DNA from: Flavobacterium sp. NG2
GTDB lineage: Bacteria > Bacteroidota > Bacteroidia > Flavobacteriales > Flavobacteriaceae
DNA length: 64,000 nt
Direction: 5' to 3'
NCBI RefSeq assembly: GCF_034119845.1
Contig: NZ_CP139420.1
Coordinates: forward strand, 2,520,001 to 2,584,000
Shown here: positions 15,979-25,515 of the stretch, in pieces
Position numbering within the stretch: position 1 is the stretch's first letter
Layout of the letters: every line of letters starts with the position of its first letter
The notes under the pieces: model-generated
Databases searched by the model: none
Seen by the model: only the letters and a program-made list of their open reading frames with translations
Told to the model about the DNA's origin: nothing
Program-made: the position numbers and the translations under genes

Positions 15979-16617
15979 TTATTTATTCTTTTTAAAATCA
16001 AAATTATACCCGAAATTAAGGCCAGGTTGAAAAACGGAGTTATCCCATTTTTTTTCTACTACTTTAAAAGATTCTGGAACACCAGTTCTTACAGGCCAAT
16101 AACTACATGCAATAGCTGGTTCAAAAAAGAACCGATTTTTAAAAAACTTAAACTGATAACCCAAATGGAAGTTCAGATATAACGTATATCCATTTCCAAT
16201 CGCATTTTTATTACTATCATAATATTTTTCAAAAGCATTCAATGCATGAACAGATGTAAAAAGTCCTTTCCACAAAAAACGTTGGTATCCTATTGTAGGT
16301 GCAAGGATTCGTGCATGTCCAGGATAGCCTTCTCCAGGTTTATCAAATGATGATGATGCTAAAGAAATACCTAATGGCCAAGCATAAACAGACCTTTTAA
16401 AATCAAAGGAAACAACATCTTTTGGTGTAATTCTATAACCAAGATTTAATTGTATGTACTCTGGGTTGTTTGTTTTGTCAAAATTTCCTAACATAAAGAG
16501 TGAACTTCCAACAAACCACTTTCTGTAGGTACTATCTTGTTTGACATCTTGTGCATTCACATGGAAACTGATTGCCAACAAAATGAGAAGTCCATACCAT
16601 GAATTTTTATTTTTCAT
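15979..16617 (-). CDS. Secreted outer-membrane barrel-like protein
   Basis: The 212-residue protein begins with a Sec signal (LLILLAISFHVNAQ) and then alternates amphipathic strands with many Phe/Tyr residues, for example YIQLNLGYRITPKDVVSFDFKRS and FFEPAIACSYWPVRTG, ending LNFGYNFDFKKNK. This suggests an outer-membrane beta-barrel, with a terminal FDF strand and a short Lys tail. The family was not recognised. It lies 31 bases downstream of the 65-residue gene and upstream of the DUF6567 gene. Confidence 0.7.
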   Translation of the reverse strand: MKNKNSWYGLLILLAISFHVNAQDVKQDSTYRKWFVGSSLFMLGNFDKTNNPEYIQLNLGYRITPKDVVSFDFKRSVYAWPLGISLASSSFDKPGEGYPGHARILAPTIGYQRFLWKGLFTSVHALNAFEKYYDSNKNAIGNGYTLYLNFHLGYQFKFFKNRFFFEPAIACSYWPVRTGVPESFKVVEKKWDNSVFQPGLNFGYNFDFKKNK

Positions 16618-16648
16618 TTTTTTTATTTTTAAGTGATTATTTTTAATT

Positions 16649-16846
16649 TTAAGATGTAAAAACAGAAATAAGTTTCAGGTTTAAATCCCTTATCCGGTTA
16701 AGAATTCCATGCATAAATGCTTCATCTTTAATTTTTCCAGAAAGAACCGTATTGTCTCCATCATAAGAGACATTCATCCCATCAAAGGATTTTTTCCATT
16801 TTTTATCTAGATGTCCTTTGACCGTTATTTTTGTCATGTTTTGCAT
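16649..16846 (-). CDS. Small conserved cytoplasmic protein (65 aa)
   Basis: The 65-residue product has a recognisable short motif set: ITVKGHLDKKWKKSFDGM near 7-24, then NTVLSGKIKDEAFMHGILNRIRDLNLKLISV. Similar 60-70 residue proteins with a GHLD...W..WF(D/E)G start and a LHG(I/V)L.R(I/V)RDL.L end occur in many bacteria. Their role is unknown to me. It is the first gene after the LuxR regulator and follows the dyad and -7 box at 16870-16917. A start three codons later is also possible. Confidence 0.7.
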   Translation of the reverse strand: MQNMTKITVKGHLDKKWKKSFDGMNVSYDGDNTVLSGKIKDEAFMHGILNRIRDLNLKLISVFTS

Positions 16847-16869
16847 ATTCTGAAGAATTAACTACAAGA

Positions 16870-16877
16870 CAAAAGTA
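16870..16877 (-). promoter_or_regulatory. -7 promoter element
   Basis: On the minus strand TACTTTTG matches TAnnTTTG and lies 23 bases upstream of the 65-residue gene. No TTG is present at -33; the dyad at 16898-16917 lies there instead, suggesting activator dependence. Confidence 0.5.
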
Positions 16878-16897
16878 TGATGTACCCACATGAGATT

Positions 16898-16917
16898 AAT
16901 CACCCGTTTGGGTGATT
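16898..16917. promoter_or_regulatory. Dyad-symmetric candidate activator site
   Basis: AATCACCC at 16898-16905 and GGGTGATT at 16910-16917 form a perfect 8-base dyad around GTTT. An outer pair TACCCA/TGGGTA (about 16883-16888 and 16920-16925) is also symmetric. The dyad centre lies about 34 bases upstream of the -7 box, a normal place for an activator. It has no T-tract, so a terminator is less likely. Confidence 0.5.
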
Positions 16918-16965
16918 TTATGGGTAAATAATTTCGTGAAGACAATCTAGTATGAAGAGTTATTA

Positions 16966-19653
16966 CTAAATCAATTGATTTTTTTTTGCTTTCGTAGCAG
17001 CTTTAGACCGGCTGTTTACATCAAGTTTAATGTAGATATTCTTTAAGTGTGTTTTAACAGTGTTGACAGAAACAAACAGTTTATCCGCAATTTCCAGATT
17101 CGTTAAGTTTTGAGCAATAAGTTTTAGTGTTTCCAGTTCACGGTCGCTTAATTCAAAATTCGCATAATTTTTCACACGATTTTGCTTTTTATTTATTGCG
17201 TACTTAAGTTTGTCAATAAATGTTTTGGGAATTTTTGTTTGGGTTGTAGCTTGTATTTTATAAACTTCTCCCAATATTTTATTTGTAGTAGTTAAGTCAA
17301 AAAGAAAATAATTTATTAAATCCTCGTCAGCTGCATATTCCATCGCGGCAATTAAGCTTCTAATAGCTTTATTCTGAAAACCGGTCATTATATTCAGGAT
17401 AGTATATAGAATTTCAACTTGAACCAGTGTTTCAATTCTACCACCAGTACTTGCTAACGTGAATATTTTAGTTAGAATGGATGTTGCTTCATCAAATTGA
17501 TATTGCACAATCAATAAACGCGCAAAATTAAGATAGGAATGTTCATTTTGATAGGAAATCTCTCCATTAATTTCCAATCCGCATTCTTTAACAAAATCAT
17601 TTGCTTTCTCAAGTTGCGATGCTTCAATTAGTAAGTATATTTTCCATCCAACATAAGTTGTAATAATATAAGGTGAGATCTTAAATTGTTTCAGTACTCC
17701 CTCTAATTCATTTAATTTATTTACAGCTCCAGTTTTATCTTCATGAGCATGCAAAATATATGAATACGCCAGTAACGCTATTATTTTTTGAGTAATATTC
17801 TTTTCATTTTTACATAGATTATATGCCGTTTCTACACTTTTCAAAGCTTTATCAAAATCGGCCCAAAGACATTCTGTAACGGACATCATAGTAAATATTC
17901 CTGCATAAGTCCATTCTGCTTTCGCAATCTCCGAATATCCTTTTTCCTTCATAAAATCCAAAAGATCGGAGCAGCGTTTATATGCGGATTTATACTGACC
18001 AAAGATTGACTCGTGGTAGGATAGAGATGAAGCTGCTGATGAAATAAGATATAGATTCCCCGATTTTTTTGCGTATTCTAAAGCAATAATCAATGCATCT
18101 ATACCTTGCCTGATATTTCCTTTATTCAATTCTGCAATACCTTTAGAATTCCAAGCCCAACCCAGCCATAAGGTATCTTCCTTGTAAAGATTTTGAAAGG
18201 CTATTTGGCAATAATCTAATATTATCTCTGGTTTCTGTAGATTTGAATATAAATGGGCAAAGGCAACCGCAATTTTCCCCTGTAATTTTATATAATTTTC
18301 AACTTCCTTTTTTTTGGTTATTTTATCCAGTATTTTATCATTGGTTATTTTTTGAGCAAATTTCAAAAGTGGTTCGGCCTTTTGAATTTCTCCATGATTA
18401 ATTAATATCCACGAATAATATAAACAAAATTCAGGATTGTATTTTATAACATCATGTGGAATCAATCCACCATAACTTGAAATAGCAGAATGAAGACCGT
18501 TTTTCCACATATTCTCAACTACCCGTTCAAGTAATTGAATACTTTTTACGTAATCTTTAATGACTAAAGTATGATCTATTGCTAAATCATACATCTCATT
18601 ATCTTCAAACCATTTAGCGGCTTTTCTATGAAGATTTTCAACTAAAGTTTTATCTTTTAGTAAAAGTTTCTGTTTTAACAAATCAGCAAAGAGATGATGA
18701 TACCGGTACCATTTCCTTTCTGAATCCAGCGGGATAACAAATAAATTATTATTTTCCAGCTTCTCAATAATTATCTGACTATCATTTCTATCTAAAATGG
18801 AATTACACAAGGAGGCAGAGAATCTTTCTAATATTGATGTTTGCAACAAGAATTCTTTGATATCATCTAATTGGATTTTAAGCACTTCCTCAATCAGATA
18901 ATCCATAATATATCGGTTATCTCCATTTAAGTCTTGAATAAATCCAGAAACATCCTTACGCTCTTGTAATGATAATGCTGTAAGTTGTAGGCCAGCAATC
19001 CAGCCTTCCGTCTTGGTCTCAAGTGAATTAGCATCATCACGTGATATGCCAATTCTTAATTTTTTATTAAATAAAACATAAATATCATTTGCCGAAAAAC
19101 CAAGATCTGATGATCGCAATTCAACAAGTTGCTGTTGGCTTCTTAACCTAGCTAAAAGAAGTGCTGGGTCTGATCGGGTTGAGATTACAATATGAATATT
19201 ATTGGGGATGCATTCCAGTAAATCAGCTATTATTTTTGTTATTTCACTTGAATCAGTCGAATGAAAATCGTCAAGTACTAATAAAATATTTTGACTAATT
19301 TGCAGCATATCATTCAGAAGCAAATTGGTAATAGACTTATAATTAGGTTTGTCGGGAGAATTTAAAAGCATCATTGCACTTTGCCCAAATTCTGAACTAA
19401 TAGTTTGAATACCTGCGATTATATAATTCAAAAATTCTACTGGATCACTATCTCCTTTTTCTAATGAAACCCATGCTGTTAAAATCTTGTATTCATTGAT
19501 CCAATCACTTATAAGGGTAGTCTTGCCAAATCCGGCAGGTGCTGAAATAAGAATTAATTTGCGATTGAGACCTTCGTTTAATTTTTTAAAAAGATAGGAA
19601 CGTTGAATTAAATTCTTCCCCAGAGATGGTATATGAAGTTTAGTCAAAAGCAT
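16966..19653 (-). CDS. MalT-like LuxR-family transcriptional activator (STAND ATPase)
   Basis: This 895-residue protein has the MalT/AcoK (LAL) layout. An N-terminal STAND NTPase has Walker A GFGKTT at about 41-46 and Walker B ILLVLDDF at about 123-130. A long helical, TPR-like sensor region runs from about 330 to 820, and a C-terminal LuxR helix-turn-helix covers about 833-895 ([25 protein letters not shown], then [16 protein letters not shown]). Such proteins are activated by ligand and ATP and bind near -40. The downstream operon 16846-15018, with a dyad in its promoter, is a plausible target. The ligand is unknown. Confidence 0.92.
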   Translation of the reverse strand: MLLTKLHIPSLGKNLIQRSYLFKKLNEGLNRKLILISAPAGFGKTTLISDWINEYKILTAWVSLEKGDSDPVEFLNYIIAGIQTISSEFGQSAMMLLNSPDKPNYKSITNLLLNDMLQISQNILLVLDDFHSTDSSEITKIIADLLECIPNNIHIVISTRSDPALLLARLRSQQQLVELRSSDLGFSANDIYVLFNKKLRIGISRDDANSLETKTEGWIAGLQLTALSLQERKDVSGFIQDLNGDNRYIMDYLIEEVLKIQLDDIKEFLLQTSILERFSASLCNSILDRNDSQIIIEKLENNNLFVIPLDSERKWYRYHHLFADLLKQKLLLKDKTLVENLHRKAAKWFEDNEMYDLAIDHTLVIKDYVKSIQLLERVVENMWKNGLHSAISSYGGLIPHDVIKYNPEFCLYYSWILINHGEIQKAEPLLKFAQKITNDKILDKITKKKEVENYIKLQGKIAVAFAHLYSNLQKPEIILDYCQIAFQNLYKEDTLWLGWAWNSKGIAELNKGNIRQGIDALIIALEYAKKSGNLYLISSAASSLSYHESIFGQYKSAYKRCSDLLDFMKEKGYSEIAKAEWTYAGIFTMMSVTECLWADFDKALKSVETAYNLCKNEKNITQKIIALLAYSYILHAHEDKTGAVNKLNELEGVLKQFKISPYIITTYVGWKIYLLIEASQLEKANDFVKECGLEINGEISYQNEHSYLNFARLLIVQYQFDEATSILTKIFTLASTGGRIETLVQVEILYTILNIMTGFQNKAIRSLIAAMEYAADEDLINYFLFDLTTTNKILGEVYKIQATTQTKIPKTFIDKLKYAINKKQNRVKNYANFELSDRELETLKLIAQNLTNLEIADKLFVSVNTVKTHLKNIYIKLDVNSRSKAATKAKKNQLI

Positions 19654-19693
19654 AGTCGCAATTAAATTAATATCTGGTAATTATGTGTCTGTT

Positions 19694-19789
19694 TCAGTAA
19701 CAATACACCACGGCAGTCCGTATTGCGCTCTTCTCATCTTCGGTCAGCGAAATGTATTTTGATATAAAGTCAAATAGTATGTTTTGCAT
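19694..19789 (-). pseudogene. Crp/Fnr-family regulator remnant (N-terminus only)
   Basis: From the ATG at 19787-19789 the peptide reads MQNILFDFISKYISLTEDEKSAIRTA and stops after 31 codons. This matches the usual first helix of Bacteroidota Crp/Fnr-type regulators (FISKYISLTEEEK). The cyclic-nucleotide-binding domain and HTH are missing. It appears to be a truncated leftover between the MalT-like and AraC-type genes. No other gene was seen in this 310-base gap. Confidence 0.6.
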
Positions 19790-19963
19790 TGTTTTTAAGA
19801 TGTTACAGTCGTTTATTAGACTTGCTACCTTACAGAAATTGCGAACTTCGTGACTGTATAGTTTTATACGAATATAATATTTCTTACGAAATTAATTTAT
19901 CAATTCTGCATACTTTTTTTGTACTGTATCTTTTAATAAAAGGTTGAATTTTACAAATAAATT

Positions 19964-21094
19964 TTATGTTATTGCTTTCATATATTCAGTAGGGGTTTGG
20001 TTTGTAACCTTTTTAAAATATTTATTAAAAGAAGATTTTGAATTAAATCCACATTCATAAGCGAGTGAAATAATTGTATATTTCTGGTTATCAGTGTTGT
20101 CTAATAGGGAAATAAAATGTTCAATTCTTTTAGAATTTATGTAATCATAAAAGTTTTTTACTTCAAAAGTATTTATCACTTGGGACAAATGATTAGGATG
20201 TACATTTAGAATTTCAGATAACTCTACTAGAGTTAATTCCGAATTAGTAAATAGCTTATTATTTTCAATTTCTAGGGTAAGTAAATGATGTATTTTTTTA
20301 GCCGTTTCTTCATTCAGTCCCGATTTTACGTATTTTGAAGTTTTATCTTCTATAATATTAAATTTATCTTCATTTTCGATAAATACACTTTTTTTATCAA
20401 TATAATTAATTTTTGGTTGGCTAACAGGCTCTATCTTACTAAATAATCCAACTTGATTAATTCCAAAATATCCAATGAAAACAACAAATAATACTACAAC
20501 TGAAAATAGTAATTCATCATTACCTATAACAACAAAAAGCCAAATTAAAGCAATTCCATATATGAGATACCGTAGCCAGACTAAATTTATTTTTTCCATA
20601 TATGAAAATTGATTTAATATATTTTTTTTATGTTTTTTAAGTAATGTTAATGACCAAATGACATAAACTATTCCAGAGCATAAAATGGCAAATAATGTTA
20701 TATTTTGTAGCGTTTCATATCCCGCACCTTCATTTTTATAAATTAAAATTTTTGATTCATTAGGTAGTAGTAAAAAGTTGCTTATTGAAAAATAACATAG
20801 AATTACGGGTAAAAAGTGCAATGAATTGATTTTCCAATTTTTAGATTGATTCGTTACTGCTGCAGTATATAAAAATAAAAAAGGACCGTGTATTAGAGGC
20901 AGTGGAATACTCAGTCCTAATGTATAAGGGTATATGATATATTTTCCGCTGAAAAAGATGTAAAATAACAAAAGGTGTAGTCCAATACTTATCAACCAAA
21001 AAAATAAAATTTTGTCAGCGATAGTTTTGTGACTTTTACTCAGTAAAATAAATGCTAGAAAAAAAGTAATAACAACACCAGTAAGATAAAGCAT
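19964..21094 (-). CDS. AraC-family regulator with membrane-embedded N-terminus
   Basis: The 376-residue protein has about six to seven membrane helices in residues 1-215, a linker, and a C-terminal AraC HTH at about 265-376 (LNVHPNHLSQVINTF, then SLAYECGFNSKSSFNKYFKKVTNQTPTEYM). Such membrane-bound AraC regulators are frequent in Bacteroidota and respond to unknown extracytoplasmic or membrane signals. It stands alone between the Crp/Fnr remnant and the integrase. No target was identified. Confidence 0.88.
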   Translation of the reverse strand: MLYLTGVVITFFLAFILLSKSHKTIADKILFFWLISIGLHLLLFYIFFSGKYIIYPYTLGLSIPLPLIHGPFLFLYTAAVTNQSKNWKINSLHFLPVILCYFSISNFLLLPNESKILIYKNEGAGYETLQNITLFAILCSGIVYVIWSLTLLKKHKKNILNQFSYMEKINLVWLRYLIYGIALIWLFVVIGNDELLFSVVVLFVVFIGYFGINQVGLFSKIEPVSQPKINYIDKKSVFIENEDKFNIIEDKTSKYVKSGLNEETAKKIHHLLTLEIENNKLFTNSELTLVELSEILNVHPNHLSQVINTFEVKNFYDYINSKRIEHFISLLDNTDNQKYTIISLAYECGFNSKSSFNKYFKKVTNQTPTEYMKAIT

Positions 21095-21159
21095 ACCAAA
21101 TAATAGTTTTTTAAATTCAAAAATAATCTTTTAAATTCAAAATGATATAATTTATTAAC

Positions 21160-22398
21160 TTATTTAGCTATTTTTAAATTTACTAATGATGAGTGTTTTT
21201 CTTTTAGTATTTTCATATCCTCACTAACTTTCCTATCCAAAACTTTCGCATAATGCTGCGTGGTTCTCAAATTTTTATGACCAAGCATTTTGCTTACACT
21301 TTCTATTGGGACTCCGTTTGTAAGGGTTACAGTCGTAGCAAAAGTATGTCGGGCAATGTGGAAGGTTAACTCTTTTTCTATCTCACAAATAGCTGCTATT
21401 TCTTTTAAATAGGCATTCATTTTCTGATTACTCAAAATGGGAAGTAGTTTCTCTTGATTATTGTTTTGTGGATGGTTTTCGTATTTATCAATTATCATTT
21501 GTGTTACCGGAAGGATTGGGATTTTAGAAGCACTTTCCGTTTTTTGTCTATGTGTAAATATCCATTTCTCACCATCAATGCCTAAACTTATATGTGACTT
21601 AGTTAAGTTTTTGACATCGATGTATGCCAAACCAGTAAAGCAGCTGAAAAGGAAGATATCGCGTACTAATGACAATCTTTCTGTTTTGAAATCTTTATTA
21701 ATGATACTTTGAATTTCATCTTCAGATAAATAAACACGCTCGACTTCTTTTACTTTAGACTTATAATTGGCAAATGGATTTTTCTCTAGCCAGTCATTGG
21801 CCAGACAAAGTTTGATTATTTTATTGAAGTTCTTGATGTATTTTACTGCGGTATTGTTAGCACAGTTCCGAACGCTTCTTAGCCAGAATTCATAATCGGT
21901 TATAAAAGCATGATCAATCTTTGTAATGTCTATATCTGAGATTTGGTATTTCCATTGCAAGAACTCTTTGGTATGTTTCAAAGAAGTGTTGTAACGTTCT
22001 AAAGTTCCTGGGGCGTATTCTTTGCCAACCAATTCTTTAATCTTGTTGTTATGGTCTTGGAAGATGGGGATTAGCATTCGCTTGGTTTCACCTGCTCCAA
22101 ACAATTCATTCTTCAAATTTTCAGACGTAATTTGAATGTCTTTTTTGAATAGTCGTTTTTCGGCTTCTAATACTTGATTTTTCAAATAGTCGAGATGGCT
22201 ATTTATTGTTCTTGCTTCTTCATTTGTACCCTTGACTTTAGAGCCTTCTCCTGACCATCTATCAGGTTTTATATACTTGCTTGTACTAAACTCAAATCTT
22301 TTGGCTTGAATTGTTACTCTTGTGTAAATAGGGCATACGCCTTCATTGTTGGTTTTTGATCTCTTTATGTAAAAGAGAATTGAGACAGTTGTGTTCAT
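21160..22398 (-). CDS. IntDOT-like tyrosine recombinase (site-specific integrase)
   Basis: The 412-residue protein has the three parts of Bacteroidota mobile-element integrases: an arm-binding N-terminal domain (1-90), a SAM-like core-binding domain (about 110-215), and a catalytic domain. The latter has H347 and R350 (HIARHTF), H374 (LGHKN) and the nucleophile Y383 (QHYAKV). The first catalytic Arg region reads GLAYID (256-261), with Ala where many recombinases have Arg. IntDOT of CTnDOT is known to lack that Arg too. The gene lies just beyond the 3' end of tRNA-Ser and reads away from it, as in elements integrated at tRNA genes. Confidence 0.9.
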   Translation of the reverse strand: MNTTVSILFYIKRSKTNNEGVCPIYTRVTIQAKRFEFSTSKYIKPDRWSGEGSKVKGTNEEARTINSHLDYLKNQVLEAEKRLFKKDIQITSENLKNELFGAGETKRMLIPIFQDHNNKIKELVGKEYAPGTLERYNTSLKHTKEFLQWKYQISDIDITKIDHAFITDYEFWLRSVRNCANNTAVKYIKNFNKIIKLCLANDWLEKNPFANYKSKVKEVERVYLSEDEIQSIINKDFKTERLSLVRDIFLFSCFTGLAYIDVKNLTKSHISLGIDGEKWIFTHRQKTESASKIPILPVTQMIIDKYENHPQNNNQEKLLPILSNQKMNAYLKEIAAICEIEKELTFHIARHTFATTVTLTNGVPIESVSKMLGHKNLRTTQHYAKVLDRKVSEDMKILKEKHSSLVNLKIAK

Positions 22399-22511
22399 AA
22401 GTGGTAACCTTTTAGTTATTATGAAATTTAAATTTTCTAATAATTACAGTCAAGATGTACATATTATGAATATGTTGTTGAACACCTTACTGTACTGGTG
22501 ATTTTCTGTGA

Positions 22512-22549
22512 GAGGTGTCACTTAAATTATTATAATTTAGTGACACCTC
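22512..22549. repeat. 38-base inverted repeat beside the integrase
   Basis: The arms start GAGGTGTCACT and end AGTGACACCTC, forming an 11-base perfect outer stem with AT-rich inner pairing and one bulged T. It lies 114 bases upstream of the integrase start. It may be an operator, a core or arm recombination site, or a terminator. Confidence 0.7.
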
Positions 22550-22604
22550 GAAAGACACCAAAACTTTGAGATTAATTGAATAATTTGATTATCCTAGAAA
22601 CGAA

Positions 22605-22638
22605 AAAACCCACTAAATCGTTGAATTTAGTGGGTTTT
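22605..22638 (-). terminator. Terminator of tRNA-Ser
   Basis: A 14-base stem (22605-22618 with 22625-22638) with core CCCACTAAAT and a 6-base loop, followed by T's on the minus strand, lies 20 bases past the tRNA 3' end. Confidence 0.8.
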
Positions 22639-22658
22639 GTAACCATTTGCTTTTCAGC

Positions 22659-22746
22659 TGGCGGAGAAAGAGGGATTCGAACCCCCGGACCTGTTACAGT
22701 CAACAGTTTTCAAGACTGCCGCATTCGACCGCTCTGCCATTTCTCC
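22659..22746 (-). tRNA. tRNA-Ser (UGA)
   Basis: The minus strand folds as a class II tRNA. The acceptor stem GGAGAAA pairs with TTTCTCC; the discriminator G and an encoded CCA lie at 22659-22661; the anticodon TGA is at 22710-22712; a long variable arm follows; and the T loop reads GGTTCGAATCC. The 88-base length and long variable arm fit serine. Its 3' end faces the integrase, making it a candidate attachment site. Confidence 0.95.
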
Positions 22747-22902
22747 AGTATGTCACTATCATTTCTGATTGCGAGTGCAAATATAAGTTGCTTTTTTGGT
22801 TTTTAAAGCCTAATTCAATAAAAAAATAGGATTTTTTAGTTTTTATTTTTTAATTGTTTCATTTTCTATGATTTATGAAAAATAAAATTTTAAAAATAAA
22901 GT

Positions 22903-24036
22903 TTAATAGTTTACGTATTCAGTAATTTCAAGTCCATATCCAATCATTCCAACTCGTTTTCCTTGAACGGAATTGGAAACCAAACGTATTTTTGAAATAT
23001 CAATGTCATGAAGTATTTGTGCACCAATACCAAAATCTTTACTATCGATAACAATTTTAGGAGCTTTCATTTCACCTGACTCTTGTAATGTTTTTAACTC
23101 AGTAAGTCGACTTAATAAATTTACGGCTTGCATGTCTTGATTGATGAATATAAATGCACCTTTTCCGTGGTCGTTAATTACCTTGAACATATCATCTAAC
23201 TGCTGGTCTACATTATTTGTCAAAGTGCCCAATAGATCATTGTTTACTTGTGAAGAATGAATTCTAGTCAATATAGGATCACCCAAATTCCAAGTTCCTT
23301 TGGTTAAAGCAATATGAATTTGTTTGTTAGTAGTTTGTTGATAGGCTCTTAATCGGAAAGTTCCAAAACGCGTATGGATGTCAAAATCTTCTTTCTTGAT
23401 AATAAGGCTATCGTGTTGCATTCTATAGGCTACTAAATCTTCGATAGATACTAATTTTAAATCGAATTTTTTTGCAACTTTGACCAATTGAGGAAGCCTT
23501 GCCATAGTTCCATCTTCATTTAAGATTTCACATATTACCCCCGCCGATTTAAAACCTGCTAATCTAGCGAAGTCAATTGCAGCTTCCGTATGACCTGTTC
23601 GTCTTAAAACTCCTCCTTGCTTAGCTACTAAAGGAAAAATATGTCCTGGTCGTGCTAAATCATGCGGTTTTGTATTTTGATCAACTAGAGCTAATGTAGT
23701 TTTAGCTCTGTCGGATGCTGATATACCTGTGGTTACTCCATTTCCTTTTAAATCTACAGAAACAGTGAAAGCTGTTTCCATATGGTCTGTGTTGTTGTTA
23801 ACCATAACATGTAAACCTAGTTCCTTACAGCGGCTTTCGGTTAAAGGAGTACAAATTAACCCGCGGCCATGAGTAGCCATAAAATTGATCATTTCGGGTG
23901 TTACTTTTTCAGCAGCAGCTAGAAAATCACCTTCATTTTCTCTATCTTCATCATCAACAACAATGATAACTTTACCTTGTCGTATGTCTTCAATTGCTTC
24001 TTCAATAGTATTAAGTTGTATTTTATTTGAAACCAT
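22903..24036 (-). CDS. ribBA: RibBA: DHBP synthase fused to a degenerate GTP cyclohydrolase II domain
   Basis: The 377-residue protein has an intact 3,4-dihydroxy-2-butanone-4-phosphate synthase domain (residues 1 to about 205). Its [10 protein letters not shown] motif is at about 28-37, and HGRGLICTP and RRTGHTEAA are also present. It makes the four-carbon unit of riboflavin. The C-terminal part (about 207-377) aligns with GTP cyclohydrolase II but lacks the three zinc-binding cysteines: the usual ECLTGD and RCDCG segments read SSQVNND and TNNVD. It is therefore unlikely to act on GTP. A separate ribA elsewhere would be needed. It lies 9 bases after the LptF/G-type permease gene. Confidence 0.9.
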   Translation of the reverse strand: MVSNKIQLNTIEEAIEDIRQGKVIIVVDDEDRENEGDFLAAAEKVTPEMINFMATHGRGLICTPLTESRCKELGLHVMVNNNTDHMETAFTVSVDLKGNGVTTGISASDRAKTTLALVDQNTKPHDLARPGHIFPLVAKQGGVLRRTGHTEAAIDFARLAGFKSAGVICEILNEDGTMARLPQLVKVAKKFDLKLVSIEDLVAYRMQHDSLIIKKEDFDIHTRFGTFRLRAYQQTTNKQIHIALTKGTWNLGDPILTRIHSSQVNNDLLGTLTNNVDQQLDDMFKVINDHGKGAFIFINQDMQAVNLLSRLTELKTLQESGEMKAPKIVIDSKDFGIGAQILHDIDISKIRLVSNSVQGKRVGMIGYGLEITEYVNY

Positions 24037-24045
24037 GTTTGGTGT

Positions 24046-25506
24046 TTATTTTTGTTTTTGAAAGAATTTTTTAAATATATTTTGAATAGGAGCTGTAATC
24101 ACGTCTATATTGATTAATCCAATGTCATTGGTTGCTCTGTAGGTTAAAAATATGGCAAGAGGAGCGAGTATAAATGATGACATCCAAGCTCCTAAAAAAG
24201 GGGACAAGCCATCTTCTTGAGATATTCTTTTTCCAAAGGTATTGATAAAGTGAAAAGAGATGAAAATTAAAATCGCAAAAACAATAGGAAGTCCGAGACC
24301 ACCTTTTCTAATAATAGCACCCAAAGGAGCACCTATAAAAAACATTAGAAAACAAGCAAAAGCAATTACAAATTTATCGTAATAGGCTAAAAAGTGATTG
24401 TTAATACTTTTTTGTTTGTTTTCTAAATTTGCTTTTGAAGCGTCTATATTATACCCAATGCTAACTAGATTGCTGCTAGCAGTAGTTAGAATATTCATTT
24501 TTTCACTATTTTTAAATAGAGATAATATGTCTTTAGGTATTTCCTTTAATTTTTTTATACTGTCTTTTACAGGGGGATTGATATTATTTTTTGAATTCAT
24601 AAGATTTGTAATCCCTGTTTGAAGATTAATATTTTCTGTAAAAGAAACAACTTCAGTTTTCATGTTTTTTTGTAAAGAATCCAAAGTATAGTTTAGTTCA
24701 TTTACAGTGAGCATGGTATTGGTGTTGGAAACGTTTTGCTCATTAGCATCGGCTTTGTTGAGTTGTGATAAATCGATGTTAATGGTGTATTTTTTAAATG
24801 AACTTTTAGCAAAAGGTAGTTTTAGTCTGTCTTCGTACCTTTTGGGAATAACATCTTCATAATAGTTTCCGTCATTTAAAACAAGTTTTAAAATACTAGA
24901 TTGTTCATTACTTATTAATTCACCGTCTTTTGCTTTAATGACTATTTTACTTCCGTCACCCATTGAGGACTTTTTGTGAATGGTAATACCGGTTAAGCTA
25001 TTTCCGTTTTCTCCAGATTTTTTGTTGACTTTAATATTGTAAATACCTACATCGCTAAACTGACCTTCGGTGATTGCCATGGCAGGCTTTACTTGAGCTA
25101 TATTTTTTCGAAAATTGATAAATTTATATTCCGCATAAGGAATGACATTGTTTGCAAATAAAAAAGCAACAATACTGAGTAAGCAGATAAATATAGTAAG
25201 TGGTCGTAGCGCTCGTTGTAATGAGATACCCGACGATTTCATGGCGGCAAACTCATAATTTTCGGCTAAATTCCCAAAAGTCATGATTGATGCTAGCAAT
25301 ATTGATAAAGGTAGTACTAGAGGAACAATTCTAGGCATTGAAAACATCAAAAACTTTATAATCATTGCTATGTCTAGGTCTTTACCCGCTAATTCAGCAA
25401 TAAATAACCAAATGGTTTGCAGTATGAATATGAAAAACAAGATTACAAATACCGTAGCAAATGTAATCAGGAATGTTTTTAATAAGTATTTGTCAAGTAT
25501 TTTCAC
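24046..25506 (-). CDS. LptF/LptG family permease
   Basis: The 486-residue protein has the YjgP/YjgQ layout: three N-terminal membrane helices (to about residue 125), a large beta-rich periplasmic insert (about 130-360), and three C-terminal helices. The family forms the inner-membrane channel of the lipopolysaccharide export complex with LptB. It starts [16 protein letters not shown], typical of LptF/G, but F and G cannot be separated by eye. It is in a run with lolA and ribBA, with short spacing (9 bases to each side), so an envelope-biogenesis operon is likely. Confidence 0.9.
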   Translation of the reverse strand: MKILDKYLLKTFLITFATVFVILFFIFILQTIWLFIAELAGKDLDIAMIIKFLMFSMPRIVPLVLPLSILLASIMTFGNLAENYEFAAMKSSGISLQRALRPLTIFICLLSIVAFLFANNVIPYAEYKFINFRKNIAQVKPAMAITEGQFSDVGIYNIKVNKKSGENGNSLTGITIHKKSSMGDGSKIVIKAKDGELISNEQSSILKLVLNDGNYYEDVIPKRYEDRLKLPFAKSSFKKYTINIDLSQLNKADANEQNVSNTNTMLTVNELNYTLDSLQKNMKTEVVSFTENINLQTGITNLMNSKNNINPPVKDSIKKLKEIPKDILSLFKNSEKMNILTTASSNLVSIGYNIDASKANLENKQKSINNHFLAYYDKFVIAFACFLMFFIGAPLGAIIRKGGLGLPIVFAILIFISFHFINTFGKRISQEDGLSPFLGAWMSSFILAPLAIFLTYRATNDIGLINIDVITAPIQNIFKKFFQKQK

Positions 25507-25515
25507 TTACCTTGT

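Larger units (their letters stand above)
22399..22658. other. Integrase upstream region
   Basis: Between the integrase and the tRNA 3' end lie a 38-base inverted repeat (22512-22549), the tRNA terminator (22605-22638) and short GGTGTC/GACACC words. This is where an attachment site and integrase promoter would be expected. No exact copy of the tRNA end was found elsewhere in the window. Confidence 0.5.

Noticed and set aside
22576..22829. Plus-strand ORFs over the tRNA-Ser
   Set aside because: They are translations of the antisense of the tRNA and its terminator.
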